A stretch of DNA of 64,000 nt, from positions 13,896,711 to 13,960,710 of the forward strand of contig NC_133910.1 in NCBI RefSeq assembly GCF_964199755.1. Reading direction: 5' to 3'. Both the position numbers and the translations under genes were made by a program. Below the pieces are notes generated by a model. That model had not been told where the DNA came from. It did no database searches and worked only from the letters and a program-made list of their open reading frames with translations. Of the stretch, positions 1-10,600 are shown in pieces. Each line of letters opens with the position of its first letter. Within the stretch, counting starts at the first letter, position 1. The DNA comes from Larus michahellis (lineage: Eukaryota; Chordata; Aves; Charadriiformes; Laridae).

Positions 1-144
1 GTGAAAGATCTGCAGGCTAGTTCCTCCACCAGCAAAGACCAGCCCGTATTTGTTAGAGACTGCAAGGAGACTGGAGCGCTCTTTGGGAAGATCATCCGGA
101 GCATCAAAGATGCGGACCTTCTTCAGTGCTCTGAACTGAAAATC
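1..144 (-). CDS. NUP214: NUP214 coding exon 2 (partial at window edge)
   Basis: The acceptor is AACAG before position 144. The exon opens in phase 0 with Asp-Phe-Gln-Phe-Arg-Ala-Leu-Lys-Lys and stays open through 48 codons to base 1, ending in LQIFH. It encodes the first blade of the N-terminal beta-propeller. No donor is visible, so the exon continues outside. Confidence 0.93.
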
Positions 145-1584
145 CTGTTGTAAGAGAGTTGGGAGGTAGCTATACATATGCTGGCAAAGGGGAATAGTTT
201 ACTCCAGTTTCTCTAAGACAGTAAGTTGAAAAGCCTCTCCAACGAGAGCTGCAAAACACCTGCCATGGCAGAGTTCACACCCACACTGTCACTGGCCATC
301 CCATCACATTTTCTGTCTCATCTAAGAAAGACTGAGATCACAACACATTTTTTCCATTGGCTGAATCTCCCTCTACCCAGTGCCTATGTTCATAAAACCC
401 GTAGGGGCTGAATCTGTCCGAGACATCTAACCTTCTCAGAAATATACCAAAACTAGCCAACAGATACAGAAGAAAAAAGAAAGAAAAGGGGAAAAGTTTC
501 TCTCAAAATTTACATTGTCCTTTTGTAAAAGGAGGAAAACAAAAATAGCATGAGAGATAAAAACTGTAAAAACCAAACTGAATTAAGAAACAGCAGTTGC
601 ACTATTACCTGCAAAACTTGAGGTTCCCCTTAGGAATGAGTCTCTCTTCCCAAGGTGACAACTGTTGAGCGGAGCACTGGATCTAATGCCAGTAACTCAA
701 ATCAGCCATCTGAATTTTATTTCCAAATTATTGCCAAAGCACTGAGTAAGTATGTTCCTGCAGCCTCAGGAGGCTGTAGAAACTCAGACACTTTTATAAA
801 ACAAATAGCTCAACTGCCTTGGTTTTGAAGGTGCCTGAGCAGAAAGCAGGTGCACAAAGATCCACATGGGCTTCAGGAATCCATCCCTCCATATCCCTGC
901 TTATACAGCCTCACAGTAACACCCCAGGAGACACAGCAATGGGCTCGGCTGGCACCACACAGCGAGACTCCAATTCACACTGTCCCACAGCAGACAACCA
1001 CACACGCTGTTCCCAAAACCAGGAGATTCCTAGCACAAGGCATGCTGCCAGGAGAACTAAGAAACGCATCACTCCTCTCCCAAAAATAAGGTTCCTCCAA
1101 CTGACACATTCTACCTCTCCTCCCCCAGGTATTACCAAGACCCCCCTCCATCACAGAATGTGCCAGCCTCTCCCACTTCCACTCCACGGGCTTGTCCCAG
1201 ACTCTACTAAACAGTCCTCAAGTGCTTCACAAGCCCTGCACGGATCCCTCAGAAGGCCCCCGCCAACACCAGCACCCCCACTGGCCTGTCAGCGCCACTG
1301 CCCAAACCAAAACCCCCTACATAGACTACCACCCCCCACAGCCCAGGCCTAGCCGTTCCCAAGCCCCATTCCCCTCACGGCCCGAGTCAAGCCCCCACCA
1401 CGGCCTGCCGCCCCCCTCCAGGCCCAAACCAACACCCCCGGCCCGAGCCAAACCGTCTGTCAACTGCCCCACCGCCCGAGCCCACCCCCCACCACCGCGG
1501 GCTGCCCCCTCACAGTCCACCTGCTCTCCCCTCGCCGCTCACCTTCATCTCCCGCTCCGGGATCACGTCCATATCGTCCCCCAT
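1..1584 (-). CDS. NUP214: NUP214, nucleoporin 214 kDa: first two coding exons, gene continues past the left edge
   Basis: NUP214 is a cytoplasmic-face nuclear pore protein. Its N-terminal beta-propeller binds the DEAD-box helicase DDX19 for mRNA export, and its distal FG repeats bind export receptors. Only the first 62 codons lie here: exon 1 (1543-1584) and the visible part of exon 2 (1-144), joined in phase 0. The start reads [14 protein letters not shown], followed by [14 protein letters not shown] and then [20 protein letters not shown]. As I remember the human protein, this is the same apart from one missing residue near the N-terminus and a few substitutions. The ATG lies in an optimal Kozak context (GCCGCCATGG). 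Transcription runs leftwards, the same direction as AIF1L and LAMC3. Identification is firm; everything after the first propeller strand is outside the window. Confidence 0.95.
145..1542 (-). other. NUP214: NUP214 intron 1
   Basis: Canonical GT-AG intron of 1398 bases (donor AAG/GTGAGC, acceptor TTACAACAG). The half next to exon 1 (about 1190-1540 on the plus strand) is C-rich and almost free of T, giving long open frames on the plus strand with no recognisable protein. The rest is AT-richer unique sequence. I see no other gene in it. Confidence 0.85.
1543..1584 (-). CDS. NUP214: NUP214 coding exon 1
   Basis: Fourteen codons from ATG (1584-1582) to Lys14, ending at a GTGAGC donor in phase 0. 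The peptide [14 protein letters not shown] matches the conserved NUP214 N-terminus. Confidence 0.93.
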
Positions 1585-1589
1585 GGCGG

Positions 1590-1700
1590 CGCCGGCAGCC
1601 CCGAGGCCTGCGGCCCCCGCCGCCCTGCGCACAGCCGGGAAACCCCCGCGCGCCCGCCAGTGCGCTCACTTCCGCTTCCGGCGGGGCCGCTCTAGCCCCA
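1590..1700 (-). promoter_or_regulatory. NUP214: NUP214 promoter / 5' UTR with tandem ETS sites
   Basis: A GC- and CpG-rich stretch directly upstream of the NUP214 ATG. On the minus strand, 1667-1682 reads as two adjoining ETS sites (CCGGAAG then CGGAAGTG), the GABP/ELK type common in TATA-less housekeeping promoters. A TGCGCA core at about 1625-1632 resembles part of an NRF1 site. No TATA box is visible. The transcription start is inferred, not mapped. Confidence 0.6.
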
Positions 1701-3114
1701 GCTCTCGGTGCTCCGCGGCGGCCTGAGGTGGCGGGAGTCCTCCAGGGGGCCCCGCCTGGTCGGCGCTCGGCTCCGGCAGCGCCAGGGGGCTAAAGGAACG
1801 GAGGATAAACGCCAGCTCCTCACGGCAAGGCTGAGCAACCGGCTGTGTTTAATAAACCCTTTTTTTCTTACGTTCTGAGGTGGGGCCTGAGCCGGTGGCG
1901 GTGGGTGCTGCAGGCTGCACTGTCTCAGCCCTGAGGAGCACCAGCCCGATGGGTCTGCCCCCGGAGACAGAGGGGACGGGCCGTGGCTGCCAGCAGGCCA
2001 GCTCTCCCAGCTGTGCCATGGTGGAGCATGTCGGGTCCCTGCTCCACCCTGGTAAGGCGCTTCAATGCTTTCTCCACAGCAGAGGTCTAGTGTCACCGCA
2101 GCTCTAAGCAAAACCCCACTCCCTTAGCATGGGCTGCAGTGGGAGCACACGGTTACGTGTGAGTGAGCTGAAACAAGGAAGCTCTGTGGGCAGGGACAGC
2201 CTTACTGTACTCCAGGGCCATGCAAAAGCAGCCTGTGTTTTCTCCGTTCCAGCAGGACCTGCGTTTCTTCCCTTGTTCCCTCCTACCTCAAGTTCAGGGG
2301 GTTCAGCCCCCACTCAGAGTGCCAGCACTGGGGGTGCATCACCTGAACACTTATCCCTGTGGGGACAAGGACACGTTGAGAAAGGCTGTTCTTAGCTCTA
2401 GCAGGTTACGCTTCTCTTTTCCGGGACCAGAAGGACAAGGATTTCCACAGACACAAAAGCAGTGATGGCTTTGGGCAGTGACCTGAACTGTGGCAAATCA
2501 CATCCAAGTTTCCCTCGTGTAATATGCTCCCTTTATTTTCTAACCGAACAGCAGCTTTAACACACATAGCCCAGAAAAGCAGGTGCGTTCCCGGGGGCTA
2601 ACAGGCAGCAGAAAGCAGACACAGGGCTCTGATCTAAGGGCAATTCTGTCCTTTTGAGGAACACATGGAAAAAGTGTACCCAGTCATTCCCCGAGGAAGC
2701 CTGGTCTCCATTTTGATACATCAGACAACAACCTCAGGCAATTGCTTCAAGAGCAGAGAGGTTAAAGAAAAAAAAAAAACCAACTCTTTGAAGAGAGGCA
2801 TTACCAGTGCCTGCTCTTGATAAACAAGTTATTCCTTAAAACAAGCACAGCCACCTGCTTTCTTTCAGTAAGTCAGGAAAAAAAGCTTTCAGGAGGTAGC
2901 CTCTGCATTTCCTAACACCAACTCCATGGCATTCGGTCAGTTATTACAGATAAAGATCAGATCAGGGCAGTCCAAACCTATCTCCAGGATCTCTTTAAGG
3001 GTTTATATTAACAGACTTGGAAACCAGCTCACTTAATCTGCAACCAATCATATGGACCGAGCTTCGGAGGGGCTAAACTAAATACACCTAAATAAACTAA
3101 ATACACTGGCACAC
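1701..3114. other. Intergenic interval between NUP214 promoter and AIF1L 3' end
   Basis: Open frames occur here (for example 1692-2111 minus and 1880-2107 plus), but none resembles a known protein or carries splice or start context that would support a gene. AATAAA occurs on the plus strand at about 1850 and on the minus strand at about 2532-2537. The second could be a more distal AIF1L polyadenylation signal. Otherwise I see only unique sequence and a short A-run near 2768. Confidence 0.5.
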
Positions 3115-4573
3115 AGTGTAGCTTCAGAAGATTTATTTTCAGTCCTTAAAGCAGACTAGTGCTGCTTTTGCTTATAATTTTTTCCTCTCCATTACAGTTT
3201 TGGTTTTCATGCAAACAGTAGTAAGAATGTTTTGGTTTTTTTATTTAAAAGTGCAGCCTTTGGCAGGAACAATCAGCCTAGTAGAGTTAATCATCTGTAT
3301 TTCCTTTAAAAAGTTTATTTATTAAACCATGATTTAAAAAAAGTTAAAAGCTGCCAAGAACATTTAAGAAAAGAGTAGGGAAAGGGCAAAGAGCAAACAT
3401 CTGGATTCCAGAAATTGTGTGTAGAGCAAGAATCCCCGCAGTAGGCAGAGCGCGGATAGCACAGGCCCAGCTACATCTGGATCCCAGCTCATACTCCACA
3501 CTTGCAGCCATTCTTATTTTGCAGACTTGAGGGCTTATCCCTCAGGGAAACGCACCCGGTGGCCCAGGGGACCAAGCTGAAACACATACAGGGAGGTCTG
3601 CAAAAATCAGAGGGACAGAGCAGCTGCGTGAGGACAGATCGTTGTCTGCAACTGGTCTGGCAGGGCTCACAGTTGAGTCACCCAGCTTCCTTTCACCTGA
3701 AGGTTTAATTTCCCCTAGACCTTCCCGAGGGGCTGTGCAGGCATAACAGCGGGCTCGTTCCTACGCTCGATGGGCAGGACAGACAACGACCCCTTCAGAG
3801 GTCAGGCTCCTGATCGGATCCAAGTAGAGATTTCTCAGGAAGGTGGCCCCTAAGGCAGCTTTAATCATCCTCACCTGCAGTGGCTGGTGTTGGACCCACT
3901 GAGATCTGACTGCAGGATGAACCCACGGAGCAGACAGAAGCTGAACCCGCAGTCAGCCATGCCCACCTCCAAGCTCACAGGCCCTGCAGGCAGACCTCTG
4001 GTGTCCATGCACACCTCTGGTATCCGTGCACCTTCCCACGGCCACCTAGCATGCAACAAGGCCACAGAGGTGGGAGCCTGACTCCTGTTTTCGTGAGGTC
4101 AGGAGGGGAAGGACTAGTCCAAAGTCAGAAGGCATAGGATGGAGCAGAGAAGGCACTTATTTCTTTGCACCCATGAAGCCACTCTCAGGGGCTTTGCCAG
4201 AGAAGCACTCAATGTCTGGCAGCAAAGCCTTTTAGGAACCTGTGGTGACAAGCACAGCTCTGAATCCATACGCTGGGAGAAAAGTAGCTCCTCATCTGAG
4301 AAACGCGGGAAGGGCAGAGGAAAGAGTAAAATCACAAGATTTTTTTTTTTGGTCTCACATTACACGTGGTACTACAGCTTCTGTCTAACAGATCACATTG
4401 GCTAAGGGGTGCAGCAGAAAGACACGAGCTGGGCGCCTCCAGCTTCCCTTGCTGTTCCTCTAAGGCAGGTTAGTTGAGAACTAGGACTGTCCACAGTAAA
4501 GAGTAACAAAGCACAGGTAATCTCTGTTACAGACCAGCAAAGCAAACGGTGCCAATGTTTCAGCCTGTCCTCT
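3115..4573 (-). other. AIF1L: Probable AIF1L 3' UTR
   Basis: This begins just after the AIF1L stop codon. On the minus strand, overlapping AATAAA hexamers lie at 3314-3323 and another at 3132-3137. The latter is followed by a GT-rich stretch (about 3105-3120) of the kind found downstream of cleavage sites. The end point is inferred. Long 3' UTRs are usual for this gene in mammals. Confidence 0.45.
3132..3137 (-). terminator. AIF1L: Candidate AIF1L polyadenylation signal
   Basis: AATAAA on the minus strand about 1.44 kb after the AIF1L stop, followed within 20 bases by TGTGTGCCAGTGT, a plausible GU-rich downstream element. Alternatives are the double hexamer at 3314-3323 and the more distal 2532-2537. 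Confidence 0.35.
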
Positions 4574-4661
4574 TCAAGGCAGGCTGGCTATGTCTCTCTC
4601 TGGAGGGGGACCAGAAGGTTTTGGGTTGCTTTCATTGGCTTTTCCTTCAAACATCATGACC
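4574..4661 (-). CDS. AIF1L: AIF1L coding exon 5 (last)
   Basis: The acceptor is TTTTGCAG. One base completes Leu, then [11 protein letters not shown]...[12 protein letters not shown], with TGA at 4576-4574. This is the AIF1L-specific C-terminal tail, which distinguishes it from AIF1. Confidence 0.94.
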
Positions 4662-7600
4662 CTGCAAAACACAACAGGTAATACCAATGAGAAAAGCAGG
4701 TGCACCTTTACTCATCATCGGGAATGGGATTATTTTATCTGCTGAAAAACAGCATCTCCCTTCTATGCAAGGGGCACCCAATAGTTAAGAGAAGGGAAAG
4801 CCAAGAGAGGGCAGTGCTGCCAGCCTGGCAGGCAGCTCTGCTTCCCAGCAGCTTCCAGGAGTGGGTTCCCAAAGCCTCTGCTGGTTTTCGTCTCAGACCC
4901 CAGAGGATTAGCACGTTTTATTTACACAGCCACTTCCGAAATCCCCTGGGAACACACTGCACGCCAAGTGCTCCTGATGTGTAAAAACAAATAGCATCCC
5001 TGGCCCACCTCGTACATAACCACAGAGCAGAACATTCAAAAGCCAACATCAAGCAAGCGACAGCAATTACAGCCAGGGAAGAGGGCAGAGACAAGGCACA
5101 AGGCACTGGCTAGAAGAATCCCAAGCATTTTGCAACCACCAGCACTGTCTTCCTCCCTGAGGACGGCAGCTACGCTGGGAATGCCAGCTGCCACGCTGGA
5201 TCAAAGGACTGCGTTTTACATTTCTGCTCCTGCTCTAAAGAATCCAGCAGACAATGGGGCATCAGTTAGCAAGAGAAGGGACCCATCTGTGAAAGCTGCT
5301 GCAGTTGGGAGGAAGGATGGAAGATACGGGACAGGCTGCAGGCTCAGCCTGCTTCTGTGGGGAAAGAAAGGAGGAGCAGGGATGCCAGAAGTCTGTGTGT
5401 GCTTGGAAGAGGAGCATCCCAACACACAGACACAGGGCACTCAGTGGGGAGAGGTGAGACTCATCACCAGCAAGCACGTACCAGCTGAGAGGGACCACGT
5501 GAGAGGTGGAAGGCAAGATCCTTCCTCCCAACCTGCCCTGAAAGCTGGCTGTGCTTCTAAAGCTGCCTTCAGAAAGGGGTACGGGGGATGGAGAGGAGCC
5601 GCTCCTATTCATGGTGGTTACAGACAGAAAAGCAGGGCCAGCCTCTGTGGCTGTGAAAGGAAAAGCCAGGCTTCAATGGGGTGGAGATGGAGCCAAGCAA
5701 GTGTTCGGAAGCCATTTGTTACAGCAGGACTTTCAGAGCCCTGTCGAGAGGGCAGAGGGGGCCGTGGGAGGCTAGTGCTGGCAGCCTGTACCGCAGAAAA
5801 CCTCTCCCAGCACAAGCCAGCTGTTTCAAGCATGTGTCCCGTCTCCATCTACTGCCCGTCTCTCCAAAATCAGGCAGTGAGGGAGCATCCTGCGGGAAAC
5901 AGGAGCCAGCCAACTGCTGTTGGCAGGACCACCATTTACTGCTCAAGTTCTGCCACCATTCGGAGGGAGCCTGTGTCCCCAAAGGCAGCAGAAGCCACAG
6001 GGAAGAGACGGGAAGAAGCCCCGCTGTGCTGAGTGCCTGCACACCCTCAGGAAAGGGGAGAATCGGAGCACGTGGGAGGAAGCCTGTGCTAACACACAGC
6101 AGGCAGCTCCGCTGTCAGCACTCACACTGCTCAGCCCAGGCATGGGCTTATACACCCCCGCACGTCTCTCTGCAAACTCCCACTTCACAAAGGCCCTCGT
6201 CTCCCCTCCAGGAACACCAGGCATGCACAGCTCCACCTCCACCAGCCAGAACAGCTTCTGCTCCCCCAACACGCCAGCTCAGGTCCCATGTCTCCCCAGC
6301 TCCCTCCCAGGGACACTCACAGTTTAAGCACAGCAGAACGTTTCCCAAGCATCACATTGACAAAGTCCTGGTACGAGATGGTCTCGCTAACCCCTCCAGT
6401 CACCTCAGAGATCATCTTCTTCAGTTCTAGGTGGGTCTTTGGGGCCCCCATCTTCTCCATCATCCTTTTGACAGACATCAAATCTGCAAGAGCAAGGCAA
6501 TCGGTGCTGTCGAGAGGTGACCACACTGAGTACAGACCAAGCCCAGGGACACAGGCATGGGTTCCCATCTTAGACCAACTCACCTGCAGATCCCGAGGCT
6601 GACAGCACTAAGCTGTTGCTGAAAGCCAAGAGAAGCCTTCCAGTACAGCCCGCTGCTGTGCTGCCCAGCACAGAGCATCACTTCCCATTTTTGCAGCTCA
6701 AGATAAAAGCACCAGACACACAGAAGAAGGACAGCTCTCCAAGTGCTCCAGACACACTGCTCTCTAGCTCAGAGTGTGGTGCCAAGAATCACAAAGATTG
6801 GGAGGAGGGAAGCAACGCCGGGGTTAAAGCTGGAGACAAACAGGCTGTGGGGAGCGGGTGCCCCTGCCCATCGCCACAGGCCATTTCCTTCCATTGCTCT
6901 GCTGCCTGCTGAGACCTGCGGCCCCTTCCCTCCCGGAAAAGGCAGCGCAGCCCTGAGTCAGGCCCCCTCCCGCTCCCCACAGGCTTTACTTCAGCGCAAG
7001 GACTGACGGAGGAGGGGAGCGAGGCAGCAGCCTCCTGGAAGGGTACAGCGTACAGCGATTACACTTCAGGCCTGGAGAAGGCTGGATCTTTGTGTAACCG
7101 GTGTTTTCTGGACTCAAACCAGGGCTGCTCCGCTGAGACAGACTCACACCCAAGTCCCCTGCTTCCCTCCGCTCCCCTCCCAGCAAAGCAAAGAGCTTCT
7201 TTGCACTAGAAGTGCTCGTGGGTTTATACAGTTTCTGCCTCAAGCCAGGCAAAACCCAGGATTGTCCAAGCCCTGCAGCTTCCCAGCTCTGGAAACGCTG
7301 AGGATTGAGAAGGCGGCCTCAGTGGAGAAACACGGAGAAAATAAATCAATAAATGAATTTTTATAAAAGGCATTTAGAGCAGAAAGAAGTGGAGGAGCTA
7401 AGCAGACTCAGGAGGAGAACAGAACTGAGAAGAGCTTAGATCTTGAAGCAGGTGAGGAGAGACTGAGAAAGCTGAGAGGCAGGGGATGGAGAGCCAAGGA
7501 AGCCCCTGGCTGGGGATCAAGAGCCGAGCGAGGCTGGAGACAGGAGCAGCCCATGGGTTTTCCGCCTCAGCAACACGAGTGCTGAGGGAAGCAGCAGATA

Positions 7601-10600
7601 TAGCAGCAGCCACCGCAGGCTGTTGCTTTTCCAGCATCCCCAAGTCACTCACCGATCTCGCCTTGGTTGTTCAGGTCAAACTCCATGTACTTCTCTGGAA
7701 GAGACCGAGAAGCAAGTTAGCGGGACGCTAGAGCAGGGTGTATGCAGGGCTTTGGAGTGCTGCCTCCTTAGAGCAATGAAAAAAAAAAAAAAGATTGGGG
7801 AATCAGATCGCTATATTGCTAGACGCAAACAGTTCAGCCAGGGAGACCATCTCAAGACCTTTGTTTTAGTGCCCTTATCTCAATTCCAGGGCTCTAGAGT
7901 TAAGTGCTCTTTAATTGTGGCTGCTTTTCATTTAAGCTGAAGGAAAACACTGGCATGAGAACAAGGTATCAACTAGCCGTGAGCAGCGTTAAAAGGTTTC
8001 CAGCCAGAAAAACAAAGCTCTGGAACAGCCTCCCAGAAGGAGTAGCAAGGAAAACAAACCCCTGAGCACTCCCAAAATGAAGCTTGATCGGATTAGGAGG
8101 GGGATTAAATGATGTAGTTGCCTCCAACAGCAAGGGACAGACTCTACAGTCCTCCCAATGCTGTGCTGCGCTCCCAGAGTGGCACCTGCCAGCAGAGATG
8201 CTCAAGGGCCACATCAGGAGGGCAAAGCCAAGAACATGCCTACGAGCAGTTACACTGGAGCGGGTTGTTTGCCCTTCCAGCCTGCTGTCAAACACTGCTG
8301 AATCAGGCAAGTCCAGCATCCGCAGAGAAAGGCAGAGCCTGCTCAAGAAGGTCTGGTTAGCTTTGAGGACAAAAACTCACATGCTGTAACAGACAGCACT
8401 GATTTGAGTTAGAAAAATCAGGATTTCAGTCCTGTGCTGCTTCTGACCTTTGAAATGGCACACCTGTGTGCCTCCTACCCCCCACCCCCCCTTGCTGGCT
8501 GTTCCCCATTTAGACTTTAAGGTCTTCAGGCAAGGATTTGTCTGTCTTACAGACAATACAGCTCCTAGCGCTGCAGGGGGCCCCCCATCATCTCAAGTTC
8601 TGCTAACTGAGAAAAGCAAGATGCCTGCTGCCACCGTCCATCCACGCTGAGCTGGAGAAATCTTCACTTGCCCTGCAGTTAGCACTCACTCCCCGGAACA
8701 GCCTCGGAGGGTTCAAATTAAGTGAGAGCTCCCAAGCTGCTCCTTTCCCACAAGGAAAAGACCTTTTGCCTGTGCTCCAGGGACAGCAGCAAGCAGACGA
8801 ACGTGAACAGAGGAGTGGCAGGCAAATTTAAGGAGCCAAAGGGAAGAGGTGCTATTTCACACATCGGAGCCTTCCCGGGACCCGTGCTTTTGCAGGAAAG
8901 TGCTGGATTAACTGGACTGATGGGCAGCTCCAGGCAGGAGGCAGAGGAGTGGCTTGGCATGTCTTCACCTGGGTCTCAGCTGGTGGATTAGGACTGTCAC
9001 GAGCTGACCAGGACAGACCTACGGACGTAGCAGGTACAAGCCGAAGCTGTTCATGCTTCAGGCAGGAATAAGTGTCTTCCTTCAAGCGTTAAGCAACCAA
9101 TCCTAGACGAAATTGGGGCTGTCACACATGAGCTTAGGGGCCAAAGCGATGCTTGATGTGGAACTGGCTCTCCCCACGCTCTGCCCCACCATAACGACCT
9201 TGTGCAAATGAACTGCCGCCTCCTTGGGCAGGGGTCAGGCACCTCGGCATGTGCTCGGGGACACAAACCCTGCTCTGCCGTGTCCGTGCCCAGCACATGT
9301 TTTCTTTTCTTCTCAGCTGACACTTAGCCAAGCGCGCAGAGAACAGAGGCAGCTTTACATCATCGCACTCTGAGCCTCAGCTCGCACATTCATCCTTCCC
9401 TCCCATCCCAGCTGCAGGGATTTGGTGGGGCAAAACCACGCGTGGTCCCTCCCCTCACAAACGCGTTTACACAAACACTGCACGGGGGCTCCCCCGGCCC
9501 AGATGGGGAGGGCAGAGGGAAGGACGGCAGAGAAGAAACGCTCCCCCATCATCACACAATGAGCCGATTGTTGGAGGAGCCGGAGGAGGCGTTGGAGAGT
9601 GGGACAGGCCACGGAGGCAAGCTCACGAGGCAGCGGGAGGAGATGCCAAAGGCTCTCGTTTCAGGGAATTCTGCGCCTGTGACCTACAGTTGCAATGTTT
9701 GAAGAGCCCCAATTGTGATGGGAAAAATAATGCGGGGCTGCAGCCAAAAGCCAAAGCCATACAAAAGGCAACAGAAAAAGGACGGGGAGCACAGGAGGCT
9801 CCTCTGTGCCCAGCAGGGTAAGGGACCATAAAACCCCAGCCAGCTTCTTCCACGCTGGATTGCAAAGCCAAAATTCAAAAGGGACATAGCAGACAATGTC
9901 TGAAATGGAAGCAAGGTCAGGCTTTATTTGGTTAGAGCCAGGCTGAGGACAAACCTTGAGGGCACTGTGATGCAGAAGGTGTTTTCTCAACTGCCTTCAG
10001 CCACTGCTTGGAAAGCAAGCGGATGCACCCAGACCAGCCCTGCCAAATCTTGTCCTGTAACCACTTTGGGGACAAGCTGCAGAGGACCCTAGGCTTTTTC
10101 CTCTATCCCCCATTCCCAGCAAATGGGCCAAACCTAAGCCCCAGATCTGCTGACCCACGGGAGTTAGGCTTTGGCCAGGACTAGAGACACATTACTGCTT
10201 CTGGTACCGAGGGGCTTAGGAAGGACCAGGTCAGACTGAAGAAACTTCTGGGGAGAGAAAGTCCCCAAGTCCTTCAGGAAGCAGCCAAGACCTCTGCTCT
10301 GTGGGAATTTGTCCTCCTCCTCACTGTAAAAAAAGACTTCAGCTACTGCATCATCCATTGCACCAGCTAGCTTGTCTAGGTATCTAGACAGAAACTATCC
10401 TCCTTTGCTGCTCCCCTGGGTTTTGCCCACGCAGCAGGTTTTGCGGTAATAGCAGCCTCCAGACAGAATGTCTGCAGGGTGACATGTCCCTGCCCCGCAA
10501 GTGGGGGAAGCACAAAGGCTCGTGTGGGAAAACCAGCTCTCCAGGGAGTTTCACTGAGTCCCACAGGCAAGGGGGAGGCATCCATCCCAGCTCAGGCACT

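Noticed and set aside
1692-2111. 139-codon minus-strand frame upstream of NUP214
   Set aside because: No similarity, and it crosses the promoter region. It is not an extra NUP214 exon, since exon 1 already has the conserved start in a strong Kozak context.
8505-8575. Resemblance to an L2/CR1-type retroposon tail
   Set aside because: Only a short fuzzy match (GACTTTAAGGTCTTCAGGCA and CAGCTCCTAGCGC). Too short to call as an element without a repeat library.
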